Assembly (NCBI RefSeq): GCF_035594125.1
Contig: NW_026973704.1
Location: 510,001-574,000, forward strand
Reading direction: 5' to 3'
From: Scylla paramamosain
Lineage: Eukaryota; Arthropoda; Malacostraca; Decapoda; Portunidae
DNA length: 64,000 nucleotides
Shown: positions 38,370-49,879 of the stretch, in pieces
How the letters are laid out: the number at the start of each line of letters is the position of its first letter
Position numbering within the stretch: the stretch's first letter is position 1
The notes under the pieces: model-generated
Databases searched by the model: none
What the model was told of the DNA's origin: nothing
What the model saw: only the letters and a program-made list of their open reading frames with translations
Translations under genes and position numbers: made by a program

Positions 38370-38802
38370 CTGATTTTACAGACTGTGGCTACAATGCAAG
38401 GACAGGAGACGCCCTTTCCCTGCCACGGCCCTGTCTGTGAGAAGCTTCAAGGCTACGTGGAGAGCCTCGTTCACGATATCGACGATGAATACAAGTTCTT
38501 TTGTAAGGAAATGGAAAATCGGGCCAGCCGCGCGGAGGTCAAAGTAAAATTAAATAACATGAGCAAAAACAAATTGAGAAAATACTAGTCTGTCGCGAAA
38601 GAAATTTATCAGAGCTTGACGCGCAAGTTCCTCCAGTAGAAGCACAAACACCTGAAGAGACGCTTATCGGAGCACGAGCTTAACAGTCTGTTCCCCTTGT
38701 GCCCCAAAGATGACATAGGTCTGATGCACCTCCCTAAACACCAGAGGCTGCACGACCACTACCGCTACCACCACCACCACCACCATCACCAGCCCCAATA
38801 AC
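38370..38802 (+). pseudogene. Decayed coding region with two in-frame UAG codons
   Basis: TTGCTGATTTTACAG ending at 38381 looks like a splice acceptor. From there one frame reads TVATMQGQETPFPCHGPVCE, KLQGYVESLVHDIDDEYKFF and CKEMENRASRAEVKVKLNN, reaching TAG at 38586. The same frame resumes as SVAKEIYQSLTRKFLQ, meets TAG at 38631, and continues KHKHLKRRLSEHELNSLFPL and CPKDDIGLMHLPKHQRLHDH to a His-rich end and TAA near 38800. An ATG at 38355 would give a 77-codon protein up to the first TAG. The stretch looks protein-like across both stops, with Lys/Glu-rich helical composition, so I infer a pseudogene or pseudoexon. Stop readthrough is possible but unsupported. No family recognised. Confidence 0.35.
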
Positions 38803-39007
38803 CACTGAGACAAGCAAGCAAGTAAACCCACACTCCACATCTCCTCCCTGATGAAGACTTATCAATAATAGCGAGCCACTGGAAAACCTAACACGGAGCT
38901 CTGAGAACGATCGCCACGCACATAAATCAACAGCAAGTGACAGTGATACAAACCATAATGACAAAGGAAGTGAGAGAGAAAGACTAAAGATTAATTACAC
39001 CCTGACA

Positions 39008-39313
<306 letters not shown>

Positions 39314-39989
39314 TCACTCCAATTCACTTTAATTTGCTCAGTAAGTTATCGTAAGTCACTTCAGGTTATATTTTTTTTTCTTCTGCCTCTAATGAGCGTG
39401 TTGGTGAAGCTCAAATCCGATGAATTCTGTGGCTTAGTGAATCATTGTTGTCGTCTTTGTTCTCTGTCATGAATGTTGTTTTTCTTTCTCTAATTGTTTC
39501 TTGTGTTCTTGTTATGTGCAGTGTTGCTTGGTGTGCACCGGATAAGAAGTCATTGTTTTTACTAAATATTAATGTTCTTGTTATCTATATTGTTGTTGGG
39601 TATGGACTAAAGTAAATAACAAAAATAAATAAATAAAAGAAAAAAGAAAAAAATGAGTAGAGAATAAATGTTCTTGGATATCTTTATAATGTTTTTTTTT
39701 TTTCCGTTATTATTTATGTTCGTGTTATCTCTCGGTGGTGGTGTGCACTGAAGTAGACGACAACCAATGAAAAGGAGTGGAAAATGTCCTTTAGATTCAG
39801 TTTATCCTTTAGTGGCATCACAGAAGATAATGATAGTGTTTCTTAATTATCTTCCCTATTATCATCGGTCCATCTCGCGGTGGACTGAAGTAGATAGGAA
39901 ACCAAAGAAGGGAGGTAGAGAACTTTCTTAGATGCCTTCGTCCTCTACTGAAATAATAGAAGATAATGATGGTGATTCTTGATTTTTAT

Positions 39990-40050
39990 TTATTTATTTA
40001 TTTTTTTCTCTCAGTTTTTGTTGGCCTTGGCCAGTGTCCCTCTTACGTAA
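39990..40050 (+). repeat. Remnant of the main LINE 3' UTR
   Basis: TTTTTGTTGGCCTTGGCCAG followed by TGTCCCTCTTACGTAA resembles the 3' end of the other copies (TTTTTGTTGCCCTTGGCCAG, then TGTCCCTCCTACATAA). No coding part remains. Confidence 0.45.
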
Positions 40051-40881
40051 CAAAGGATCTTCCTTACCATCATCTATCCAGACTGAAACACAAAGGCAGC
40101 CTGAGGAGAGCGGAAAATGTTCTTAAATTTTTTTGCCTCCTAGTGGAGCTGTATGGGAAGATGACAGTGACTCTTACTTATCTTCCTCATGATCATCACA
40201 ATCACCACCATCATAGGGAAAAATAGCAGTGATTCTTGCCTATATTCCTCACGAACACCACCACCACCACCACCACCACCACCGTCACAGAGGGAGATTA
40301 ATAATAATTCTCACCTCTCTTCCTCACCACAACCACCACCACCATCACTGTGGAAGAATACAGTGATAATTCTTGCTTATGTTCCTCATCATCATCATCA
40401 TCATCAACACAATCACTCCATCACTACCTCATCTATTCTTTTACTTGCATATCCTGCAAATTACATGAACATTTCACAATTCCTTTCATAACCTGCAAAC
40501 ATCTATCAGTCTACCATTCCTCTGCCATCACCATCATAAACATCTCCATCATTCCATCACTACCTCGATAATATCTTTTTACCTACACACCCTCTAAATC
40601 ACGTCATCATTACACTATTACCTTCACAACCTCCACCATTCCATCATTCCTCATACACGTAACATTTTTAAGAGATTTCCATTCAGTTCATTTTATTTCT
40701 CTGACTTCACGATTCCCGCCAACCCAATCATTACTTTCCTCTGCTCAGCCAACTTGTCTTATTCCTGCTATTCGTGATTCACTCCTCTCTCTCCTTACGT
40801 CGCGTCTGTATTAGTCCCAATTTCTTCCTTCCCGATATATTTCGCAAGGCAGCACACGTAGCAGCTTGGTCCACGATGGGG

Positions 40882-40884
<3 letters not shown>

Positions 40885-40953
<69 letters not shown>
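40885..40953. repeat. (GA)n tract at the left edge of the MULE
   Basis: Ends ten bases before the possible target duplication. 39313-40884 holds the LINE 3' UTR remnant and CCA/CAT-rich sequence, no gene. Confidence 0.95.
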
Positions 40954-40956
<3 letters not shown>

Positions 40957-40978
40957 GGAGTGAGGGTAAACGGTTCTA

Positions 40979-41208
40979 GGACAACTGAACCAGTGACAAC
41001 TGAACCAGTGACAACTGAACCAGTGACAACTGAACAAGTGGACGACTGAACCAGTGGACAATTGAACCAGTGACAACTGAACCTGTGGACGACTGAACCA
41101 GTGGACGACTGAACCAGTGGGCAATTGAACCAGTGACAACTGAACCTGTGGTCGACTGAACCAGTGGGCAATTGAACCAGTAAAAACTGCACCAGTCGAC
41201 AAGTGACA
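40979..41208 (+). repeat. Left inverted terminal array of the MULE, about 15 units
   Basis: Units of CAACTGAACCAGTGA with 15- and 16-base spacing, some changed to CGACTGAACCAGTGGA or CAATTGAACCAGTGGG. Each contains ACTGAACCAGT, a small palindrome with a 3-base centre. The array decays toward the transposase gene. Confidence 0.92.
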
Positions 41209-41386
41209 ATGAAACCAGAAAAAAATGGTAACAAAAGCATATTAAAATTCATTCATTAAGAAAGATTTACCTATGCATCATGAACTAGTGGCGATACTAT
41301 GGTTCAGTAGTTTTTAGAATCATTCATGTAGTAAAAATATAAACCAACTGATATAATCACATATAGTGCACTACAGTGTCCCCTAT

Positions 41387-42781
41387 TTACACGACCTGCA
41401 TATTAGCTACTGCTCGCAAATACAGGAGCTTATCTACTTCAGCTCTATACATCTTAATTTTAGTGGCGAGTCGCTGCGCGAGTTTGATGTACTTGTTAGT
41501 GGGTGCATCGCGCCGATGTACTAACGCATTCTGGTGCACTAGACGCTGGACAGCGATGTCCCGAGCGATGCCCTTCAGAAACTTCCACATGGTTGGGTGC
41601 GCACACATGTACACTGATTTCAGGGCATTGTGGAACCCTTCACAACAATTTGTGGTTTTTGGAGCACATTCTTCTGCGTCCTCGAAGTGGTTCCAAAGTT
41701 TGATAGGGAAACGGGGATCCCTTCGACGTCCACCAATTTGCATGCCTCGAATGTAATTGGACTCAAAATATGCCACCACTTCTTCGACTTCTGGCTCCTG
41801 AGGAAGGGTAAGGACAAGTTCTTCAAAAACTGTTATGACATCATCTTCAGGCACAAATGCCAAAGCCGGTAGACACTTCATGAGCACTGAAAAGTCTCTG
41901 TCATTTTCATATCTAGCCTTTAGACCAACACTGGCAATTTTTCGTATGACGCACTGACTGAGATGAAAAAAACAGCCGGAGGTGGAGGCGGAGGGGAATT
42001 TTTTTCTAAAGGCGTTGATGGCCGCAGTTTCAAAATCTGTGAGGACTTTTTCAGGCTGTAGACCAGGCATAACCGAGAGAAGTATGTCAATCATCCTTTC
42101 GTACGTGGCTTGGGCTTTGTTAGGAAGAAGAAAGTAAATACATGGAGGGTAGTTGCTGCCGACTTTGGCGTGTATGGTATAAAGTTGATAGAACAAAATG
42201 GGTGTAGTTTCAAATGTACCATCGCACATCCAAAGCTTACTGTTGCCACTGAGATTAGTGACAATGTTGATATCACCCATGCAGATTATGCGGTCAACAT
42301 CATCCACTCCAGAATCATGCAGAATTATTTCTTGATACTCTGGAGGAATATCAAAGTTTCTGGTGTGGGGAATTTCACGTGCATTGTCGGTGCGCTGACG
42401 TTTTCTTCTTACTGATCGTTCCAATGACGATTTACTTGGCAGCCGTTGCATGACGTCACAGGTAGCAGAAGTTACAGAATTTGCAACACAGTTTCTCACA
42501 CTGTCCGACGAATCTTCGGCAAATGAGTGCAATGTACTCACTACCTGCTGTACCTGGGCAGTTACTGGATCTCCAGAATGAGTATGAACGCCGGGCTCCT
42601 TGGTCACACTGTCCCCTTCTGTTTGCATACTACCGCTGCATTTATGTTTGCGATAATGACGACATCGCCAGTAGGAGATTCCTTGAGTCATCCAAGGTTC
42701 TCTGCTCCTCTCAACGTATTCATGTCCACCATATAAAAGGAGTGATTTTCCTCGTTCTGTGCTCCCAAACTGAAGAGACAT
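41387..42781 (-). CDS. FLYWCH and MULE-domain transposase (464 codons, intact)
   Basis: An uninterrupted frame starts at ATG 42781, 85 bases inside the right terminal array, and stops at TAA 41387. Residues 8-68 form a FLYWCH zinc finger: YGGHEYV, W38, C40, C48, H66 and H68. Residues 170-400 are the MULE transposase core. D187 lies in WMCDGTF, D249 in VLTDFETAAINAF, and E381 in NCCEGFHNALKS, making the DDE triad. C270 and H273 in GCFFHLSQ are the usual Cys-His insertion. A MULE transposase with an N-terminal FLYWCH finger binds the terminal repeats and cuts and pastes the element. The length suits the family. No frame break or missing key residue is seen, so the protein may still be functional. 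Regulation would come from sequence within the right terminal array; no clear TATA is visible. Family assignment is firm, activity is inferred. Confidence 0.9.
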   Translation of the reverse strand: MSLQFGSTERGKSLLLYGGHEYVERSREPWMTQGISYWRCRHYRKHKCSGSMQTEGDSVTKEPGVHTHSGDPVTAQVQQVVSTLHSFAEDSSDSVRNCVANSVTSATCDVMQRLPSKSSLERSVRRKRQRTDNAREIPHTRNFDIPPEYQEIILHDSGVDDVDRIICMGDINIVTNLSGNSKLWMCDGTFETTPILFYQLYTIHAKVGSNYPPCIYFLLPNKAQATYERMIDILLSVMPGLQPEKVLTDFETAAINAFRKKFPSASTSGCFFHLSQCVIRKIASVGLKARYENDRDFSVLMKCLPALAFVPEDDVITVFEELVLTLPQEPEVEEVVAYFESNYIRGMQIGGRRRDPRFPIKLWNHFEDAEECAPKTTNCCEGFHNALKSVYMCAHPTMWKFLKGIARDIAVQRLVHQNALVHRRDAPTNKYIKLAQRLATKIKMYRAEVDKLLYLRAVANMQVV

Positions 42782-42865
42782 GTTGTAGAATAGTGACAGT
42801 GAATGTTGTGAAAGCTGGGTACAGACTGACGACCATGATGCCGTAGCAAACAGATAACATTTTTT

Positions 42866-43116
42866 GACACTGGTTCAATTGTCACTGGTTCAGTTGTCAC
42901 TGGTTCAGTTGTCACTGGTTCAATTGTCACTGGTTCAGTTGTCACTGGTTTAGTTGTCCACTGGTTCAGTTGTCACTGGTTCAGTGGTTCACTGGTTCAG
43001 TTGTCCACTGGTTCAGTTGTCCACTGGTTCAGTTGTCCACTGGCTCAGTTGTCCACTGGTCCAATTGTCACTGGTCCAATTGTCACTGGTTCAGTTGTCA
43101 CTGGTTCAGTTGTCCG
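42866..43116 (-). repeat. Right inverted terminal array of the MULE, about 16 units
   Basis: Units of TCACTGGTTCAGTTG and TCCACTGGTTCAGTTG, the reverse complement of the left array. The outer three units match the left end best; inner units vary independently. The transposase ATG follows within 85 bases. Confidence 0.92.
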
Positions 43117-43132
43117 GGCACCAGGGTATGGT

Positions 43133-43179
<47 letters not shown>
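43133..43179. repeat. (CA)n tract at the right edge of the MULE
   Basis: Begins within the possible right target duplication. Followed by ACATACAT and GACA runs to 43280. Confidence 0.95.
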
Positions 43180-43180
<1 letters not shown>

Positions 43181-43579
43181 ACGACCAAACAATAAAGCTG
43201 AGACAGAGAGACAGAGACATACGGTATATACATACATACGTACATACAATATACATACATACATACAGACAGACAGACAGGTCACTGATAAAATGGTGAC
43301 AAATACCCCAGAATGGTGCGTGCGACAAGCTGGAATCAGACTTTTTTTCTTTTCTTCTCGGCCTCCTCGTTTAAAATGAATTTGTTCTGAGTGGTGACAT
43401 GAAAGAGGCAAGACAAGAGGGACCCACTGTGCTACTTTCCACCACCAAAAAACTCGGTGCTTAATGACGCTTGGTGCTACTGGTGGCTCCTCACGCGCCC
43501 AGCCACCACCACCGACACTTTGATCTGCCGCCAATCAGGGATTTACCCACGCCACCTCTCGCGATGGTAGTAATAGTAG

Positions 43580-43640
<61 letters not shown>

Positions 43641-43741
43641 GTAATTTTTTATCATATTGACAATGATGACAATGATTACTAATAACAATGATAACAAATT
43701 TACTAATACTTTTACTACTACTGCTACTGCTACTACTACTT

Positions 43742-43776
<35 letters not shown>

Positions 43777-43777
43777 G

Positions 43778-43815
<38 letters not shown>
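43580..43815. repeat. (AAT)n and (ACT)n flanking RT element copy 2, left side
   Basis: (AAT)n 43582-43640 then (ACT)n with GCT variants 43716-43815, ending exactly where the element's 3' UTR begins. Confidence 0.95.
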
Positions 43816-43817
<2 letters not shown>

Positions 43818-44580
43818 CTCCACCCCATGTTTATTGATGTGTCAATTAGGGGCTCCATTACTTGGAGGTCATTAGCCCCAGCTCCCGCTAATGACTGTGG
43901 CATCCAACCATATCTAATATTCTATAATATACACATTAGTTGTTAACTATAAATTCATTCTACCTCTACTCTATCTACTCTTATGCCACTCTCCACCACT
44001 GTAGCCTCGCAGTCGAGGCCTCCTAAGTCTGCAGGTATGGGAGTGGAATGCCTTGTCCCCCTGAGACACAGGAGGGCGGATCTGAGGAGGGAGAATGAGA
44101 GACGGCACCTCATCCATGCGACGACATGGCTCCTTGGCTGGTGCTTCTTTTCTGCCATTAGGTCGGCTAGTCTTGAGTAGAAGCACTGAGCCTTGGAGCC
44201 CATCCCGCCAGATGTGGTGAAGACCAGAGGTGTGAAGCTGCCCTGGTCAACGTGTTGGATTCTCTCCCCATACGCTCGGATCTTCTCCTGCTCATTCTTG
44301 CGGTGGGCGGCCTCCAGGGAGAGTTCGTGGTGACAGGCGGCCATCGGGTCAAAGATCCGTATGTCCACGAATGCTTTCTGTCCCCTTGTCCAGAACCCTC
44401 GTGCACTGACGTCGACTCGAGCCTCGTTGGTGGTGTTGGCTGTTCTGTAGCGCAGGTGCTCGCCGTCTAGCGGCAGGAGGGTCGGTTCAGTGGAGACATC
44501 GTGGCACACCTCCCTGAGCATGCTGGCGGTCAGATCTCTCACCTCATCGTGCCTGATACATACGAATCCCCCCTTTTTGC
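43816..44580 (-). mobile_element. (ACT)n-embedded RT element, copy 2 (nuclease-like end only)
   Basis: Nearly identical to 31872-32637 of copy 1, with only a handful of base changes over 765 bases. It contains the single open segment from RHDEVRDLTA through EARVDVSARGFWTRGQKAF to the stop near 43955, and the same 140-base 3' UTR. It is cut off right after TTTTTGC and joins (ACT)n on that side. The 3' UTR also joins (ACT)n, without poly-A. The RT part is absent, so it is a severe 5' truncation. The high identity suggests recent movement or segmental copying. Confidence 0.8.
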
Positions 44581-44676
44581 ACTACTACTACTACTACTAC
44601 TACTACTAATAATAATAATAATAATAATAACAATATTGTAAACCTTTCATGATAACGACAACGATGACGATGATCC

Positions 44677-44710
<34 letters not shown>
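44581..44710. repeat. (ACT)n and (AAT)n flanking RT element copy 2, right side
   Basis: (ACT)n 44581-44607, (AAT)n 44608-44629 and 44679-44710. It mirrors the left flank. Confidence 0.95.
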
Positions 44711-44921
44711 GAGTAAGCGGTGATCAGGTGACCTCAGATGAAGGGCCTGAGTACCATCCGCCCAGCACCAAGTGACAGCACCCCACAGAGAACAGTGGGG
44801 AAGGGAGGGCGTAGAGGAGAGCAGTGGGAGGAGTAGAGGTAGCAGTGGCAGGGAGAGGGAGGGTAAGGAGGAAACAGCGCGCAGGAACAAGCTCACTAAT
44901 CACGCCTTGTTTGCCACACAG

Positions 44922-45064
44922 GTACTCTCAGGTGCGGGAACATGGCAAGAGGTGGCGGCGTTGGCAGCTGGTAATACACCCTCACAGGTGACCAAGGGCA
45001 GTACCGTCGCCAGGTGGCCACACAGCCCCCCTCCTCATACTGCTGGTGAACCTCAACGTGACAG
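44922..45064 (+). pseudogene. Broken exon for the second half of an Ig V-type domain (Dpr-like)
   Basis: CGCCTTGTTTGCCACACAG ending at 44921 is a good acceptor and ACAG with GTGACC at 45065 a usable donor. The exon reads YSQVREHGKRWRRWQLVIHP, with the W-x-L-x-I strand typical of V-set Ig domains. The frame then shifts at 44989 to give DQGQYRRQVATQPP, and returns after a C-run near 45030 as LLILLVNLNVT. D-x-G-x-Y-x-(C)-Q-V-x-T-x-P followed by a hydrophobic strand is the signature of the first Ig domain of Dpr-type neuronal cell-surface proteins. The conserved Cys is Arg here. Two compensating single-base shifts and a lost disulphide Cys indicate a pseudoexon, unless they are base-calling errors. 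Dpr is my best match from memory; a related Ig family is possible. Confidence 0.5.
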
Positions 45065-45934
45065 GTGACCTCACTAAGGTTACAGGTCGCAGAGATTACC
45101 TGTATTTACATCTAAGGTATCTGGTATTTAATAACCTGTCTTATTTTACTGGTAAGGATTTTTTTTTTTCTTTTTTGCCAAGTGTTTTCTTAATTTTCCT
45201 TATTTTCCCTATTTTTTTTATGTTGAGTGTTCTGTTCCAATGATTTAACACGTCTGTTCCTCAGGTATATCAGTTAATTATTCGACACTAAAGCAATTCT
45301 ATATGCATGACATGTTGATTAATCTCAACACCTGCATTTTTCTTATTTGTCTAATTATTCACTCTACAGGTAAGAGAGAGATAATTCAGTTACAGTTCAT
45401 CCGTTGATGACTTTATACACCTGGTTTACCTTTATCCAGTTACTAATCCCACAAGTAAGAGGTGAGGGAATGACCTGCTTCTCTCCCACATATTTCTCTT
45501 TTATTCTCTCTCTCATCACATTCTCCTTATATTCTCTACACTCTCTCCTCCTCTCCCTCCATCATATTTCTCCCACTATTTTTTTATTCCACCTTTTCCT
45601 CTCTATCCCTCATCTTTCCCCACTTTCTTCCTTCATTTCCTCTATCTTCATTTTTCCTTCGGCCTCTATTTTTTTTTTTTTTCACCTCCTCCTTTTTCCT
45701 CTTTTCTGTTCTCTTCCTGCTTTCATTTCTTCCTGTCTTCATTTATACTTTCATCCCCCATCTCTTCCTCTTTATTCCTCATCTTTCCTCTCTTTTATTA
45801 CTCCTCCTCTTCCTCCTCCTCCTCCTCCTCCTCTTCTTCACTAGGCAGCAGAAAGCAATTATCTTCTTTATCAAGTTTTCTTCCTCACCTCACTTTTCTT
45901 CACTTTCCGTCAAACAATCCTTTTTACTTCATTT

Positions 45935-45935
<1 letters not shown>

Positions 45936-46001
<66 letters not shown>
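45936..46001. repeat. (CT)n tract
   Basis: 45065-45935 is pyrimidine-rich intron-like DNA with several CAG-GT junctions. 46002-48283 is AT-rich with a (CA)n at 47382-47418 and no supported gene. Confidence 0.95.
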
Positions 46002-47381
46002 GCCAAGCAGTTGATGGTCGTTTAGTGAAAACTAAAGAAGTAGTTAATGGCAGAGATAATTATCTACATGATTAACAGTAGTTAATTAACCCTTCAGACA
46101 ACCTTCTCGTACCTTGAGAAGTTAATTAAAGTACTACAAAAATATTATAATCAAGTAATTAATTCTTCCCCCGTAAAATGTCATTGAAGGATACCAGCTT
46201 TACTAAGTGTTACTGAGGAAAACCCTTTATACCTCACGTCATGTCACGGTGACAGTGTTAATTAAGAGTATACGTAATGAAGTATTGGTTATTCCTCTCC
46301 TGGATCCTTAAGGCAGCGAGAGTGACGAAACAGGTTTAAAGGGAGACTTGTTGCGTGCTCCCGCTCTCTTCCCCACTCCGTGACGCAATGCTTCCTCGGT
46401 TCCCGTTTTCTCTCGGGGAACATGATTTGATGGGTCTTTTAAAATTACTCTGTTCCTCATTTAATGTATAGTATCAGTTAATCCCCCCCTCAGACTGCTT
46501 CTTTGAATTATTGAATCCTCAGAATTATTGAGGAAAGTTGAGGAATAGTGACGTAGGAGTTCATAAAAGCGAGCAAACAGAACTCTTGCTAAGAACCAAA
46601 GCGATAAAAGAAAAACGAGCGTGTAAGAAAACGGTCAGATATTCGCGCAGACTCAAATAAAATAAATGAAAGATGCACGTTTCCTAGAAGGCAAGAGGAG
46701 ATGAATCGTGAGTGCATGAAGATACCGTTTCCTTCCCTTTCTTTGCCTCCCTTTGTACTTTGAGCCTCAGCAGAGCACACAAGGAACAATTGGTGACGGT
46801 TTACAGATCATTAGTGCCTCAAGACTGCCCTGGCCGAAAGGGAGAGCACACATTACAGAAAAATACAGAAAAAAATAAAAAGAAGCCTTGTAATATTGTG
46901 CGCTGTAAATAGAAATGTAGTTAGCTATATTCCTAAAGGTCTCGAAGGTACTTTCAGGTAAGCTTAAAGTGCCTGTTGTGAATACATCAGCGAAATATAA
47001 TAGGTATGAACGTGTTTGAGGTGGAAAAGGAGGTTGGTTCGTGTTATGAGTGAATGCAAGTGATGTTAAAGCAAAGAAAAAGAAAGCAGCAAAGTATGCA
47101 GGTGTTTCGAAATGTGTTAAGAGAAGAGTACCTGTAGAAATAGGTGTTTCTGACACTTAAAAAGTAGTTTGTTGATATTAAGAGTGGATGCAAAGGAGGG
47201 TAATGCAAAGATTTAGTGTTCGTAGTGTTAAAGAATAAAATAAATGTACGCAGATGTTTCCAGCCGCTGTAAAAAAAGAAAAAAAAAAGAAAATGAATGT
47301 ATGTAGAAATACGAGTAAGTAGCAAAATGTGTGGATGTGGAAAAAAAAAAAAAAAAAGAAATGGGCACGCTATATCTGTAT

Positions 47382-47421
<40 letters not shown>

Positions 47422-48282
47422 TAAAAATGCATGAAACCAATAATGTTAATACAAATAAAAAGAAAAAAAGTGAGGAATATGAAAAAAAGAGAGAAAAAAA
47501 ATATTATAGTACTACGTAGATGAAATGAAAAGAAAAAAAATATTAACTTTATTTTCATGTTTTTTTTTTTTTAAGATTATTTTGCAGGTATCTTTTAACG
47601 AAGCAGGTTTGGGTTACTTTCCAGAACTTCACTATTCTAGACTGTTTCTTTTATGATTTCCTTATTTACGCAATTATTCCTCAACAGACCAAACATTTTG
47701 TCAGATTTCATTCCATGATCTTAATGCTTTAGGCGATTTTTTTTTTCTATAATTTTACTGTTTTGCGCCAAAGGCCAAGTATTTTGGGATTTTTTTTTTT
47801 TTCCATAGGTGGTTGGTGATATTGCCTTACATGTCTTTACTGTGCAGGTTATTTCCGTTCACAGTTTTTCTCTTTTTACACTAATTTTATCAATAACTTT
47901 CATATTTTGGGCAGTTTTCGTTGATAACTTTCCTGTTCGGGCTATTTCTTTCCACATTATTCCTCTTTTTGTGCTGTTTTCATTTATAATTTTTCATATT
48001 TTGAGTTGTTTTCATCTGCTTCTTTCTTATGTAATGCTATTTTCATCCATAACCTTCTATATTTTTAGCCATTTTCATTTTGTGTTTTTTTTTTTATTAG
48101 AATGTCAAAATTTTCACCGCGATCGTCTTTTTATTGCTCAGTCCCTTTTTTTTGTTCTCTTCCTTCGCTCTTTTACATCGCGGTGGTCGTCTTTTCTGTC
48201 AGCGATGTTAAAAAATGACAGTATCTTTCGCCGCCGCCACACCACAACCAAAAAAATAAATACCAGAAGCGTCACTGTTTTT

Positions 48283-48549
<267 letters not shown>

Positions 48550-48559
48550 ACGTCTCTGG

Positions 48560-48625
48560 ACGTAGCTCAGTTCTTTATGGCACAGTTCTTTATCCGTGCC
48601 CTAAGGTTCCCAGTTCGATTCTGCT
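48560..48625 (+). repeat. tRNA-like segment, possible SINE head
   Basis: TAGCTCAG at 48563 resembles a pol III A box and GTTCGATTC at 48613 a B box, 50 bases apart. The acceptor stem does not pair and the T stem has only three pairs, so this is not a working tRNA. It follows a (CT)n tract. It could be the decayed head of a tRNA-derived SINE or a tRNA pseudogene. Confidence 0.35.
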
Positions 48626-48995
48626 GTAGAGGGGAACTTAAATACAAAATTGTTTACTGATCAGTCTACCTGTCCATTCCAAGCCACGGCAGCACTGTCA
48701 CCCTGACCACTTCAGGTCCTCGCCTGCTTCAGTGTGACTTGAACTGTTGCAGAGGGAAGGTTTCAATACGCTTCTCATTATTTTCACTAATCTTTTGGAC
48801 TGCATTCTTTGTGGAGTGGCACCTTCACTGGGTCTTCCCTTATGTCCCTACAAGCCTGAATGCAGCGCCGTGTTGATTACTTGCGCCAAGCCACGCCAGG
48901 TGAAGCTTCAAGCAAATTTAGCAACGTAAATAGTGAGGACGCACCAGCTCTCTCACCTCCCGCGGCGCCTCCTGCAGGAAGGGAGTGGCACTCAT

Positions 48996-48996
48996 A

Positions 48997-49066
<70 letters not shown>

Positions 49067-49447
49067 TGGAAATAGTAGTCGTAGTGGTGGTGATGGTGGT
49101 GGTGGTGGTGGTGGTGGTGATAGTAGTAACTACAACAACAGCAATAACAATAATAAATGCGTTGCTATATTGGCAGTTAATAAGCAGACAAGTCTAGTAA
49201 GTTACATATAAATGAGCTGTATTAATAATTTGGTGCATTTTTTTAGTAGGCACAATATAAATGTATAATAGCAATAGAGTGAAGAAGGTGAAGGAAATGA
49301 CACGCTGCGTGAATAAAGGTGACGATGAAGTAACACTCTCATCGAATACACGCACTGCAACAAACAACACCAAATGCAACAGCTGCTCACTGGCCGGTGT
49401 TAATTGATGCACTCTATCCGATATGTCTGTATGTCACTCTGTCTGTA

Positions 49448-49478
<31 letters not shown>

Positions 49479-49564
49479 ATGTATGTATGTATGTATGTAT
49501 GTATGTATGTTATGTATACATATTGCTGTCTCTCTGTTTCTGTGTCTGTATTTATTTATCTTTA

Positions 49565-49599
<35 letters not shown>

Positions 49600-49655
49600 A
49601 TGTATGTATGTATGTATGTATGTATGTACGTACGTTTCTGTTTACGTGTCTGTCA

Positions 49656-49718
<63 letters not shown>
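48996..49718. repeat. (AAT)n, (GGT)n, (TGTC)n/(TGTA)n and (CT)n cluster
   Basis: (AAT)n 48996-49063, (GGT)n 49083-49120, (TGTC)n and (TATG)n 49440-49632 in two blocks, (CT)n 49661-49718. Confidence 0.95.
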
Positions 49719-49722
<4 letters not shown>

Positions 49723-49879
49723 ACTGTAGAGTGTGAATTGTGTGACAATATTACGTACAGCTACACAAAGGGGAAGGTGATGGTTGAAGGGTACAGAAAG
49801 TCAGTGAGTCAGAATGCACCATCACTTGTTGGTCACTGCATGCAACATGACCTAGGCTATTCAGGTATGCGCTCGCTTT

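Larger units (their letters stand above)
40972..43122 (-). mobile_element. Complete-looking MULE DNA transposon with tandem-repeat inverted termini
   Basis: Inverted arrays of a 15-16 bp unit (ACAACTGAACCAGTG and variants) flank a single transposase gene. The arrays lie at 40979-41208 and, inverted, at 42866-43116. Both outermost ends share GGACAACTGAACCAGTGACA. Just outside, GGTTCTA on the left and GGTGCCC on the right (inverted) are partly alike. Beyond these, AGGGTAAAC (40963-40971) and AGGGTATGG (43123-43131) match at six of nine bases and may be a decayed 9-bp target duplication, the size usual for MULEs. Total length is about 2.15 kb. The ends inserted between a (GA)n and a (CA)n tract. 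Mobility is inferred from the intact gene and paired ends. Confidence 0.8.

Noticed and set aside
45358..45376. Second recursive-splice-like site (TTCACTCTACAG then GTAAGA)
   Set aside because: The donor half is not full consensus and similar CAG-GT junctions recur nearby (45254, 47579), so chance is likely.
49730..49864. Possible plus-strand exon with CELCDNITYSYTKG
   Set aside because: Borders are an acceptor-like TTTACTGTAG after (CT)n and a CAG/GTATGC donor, but composition is ordinary and it ends beside a LINE. Too weak to list as a gene.
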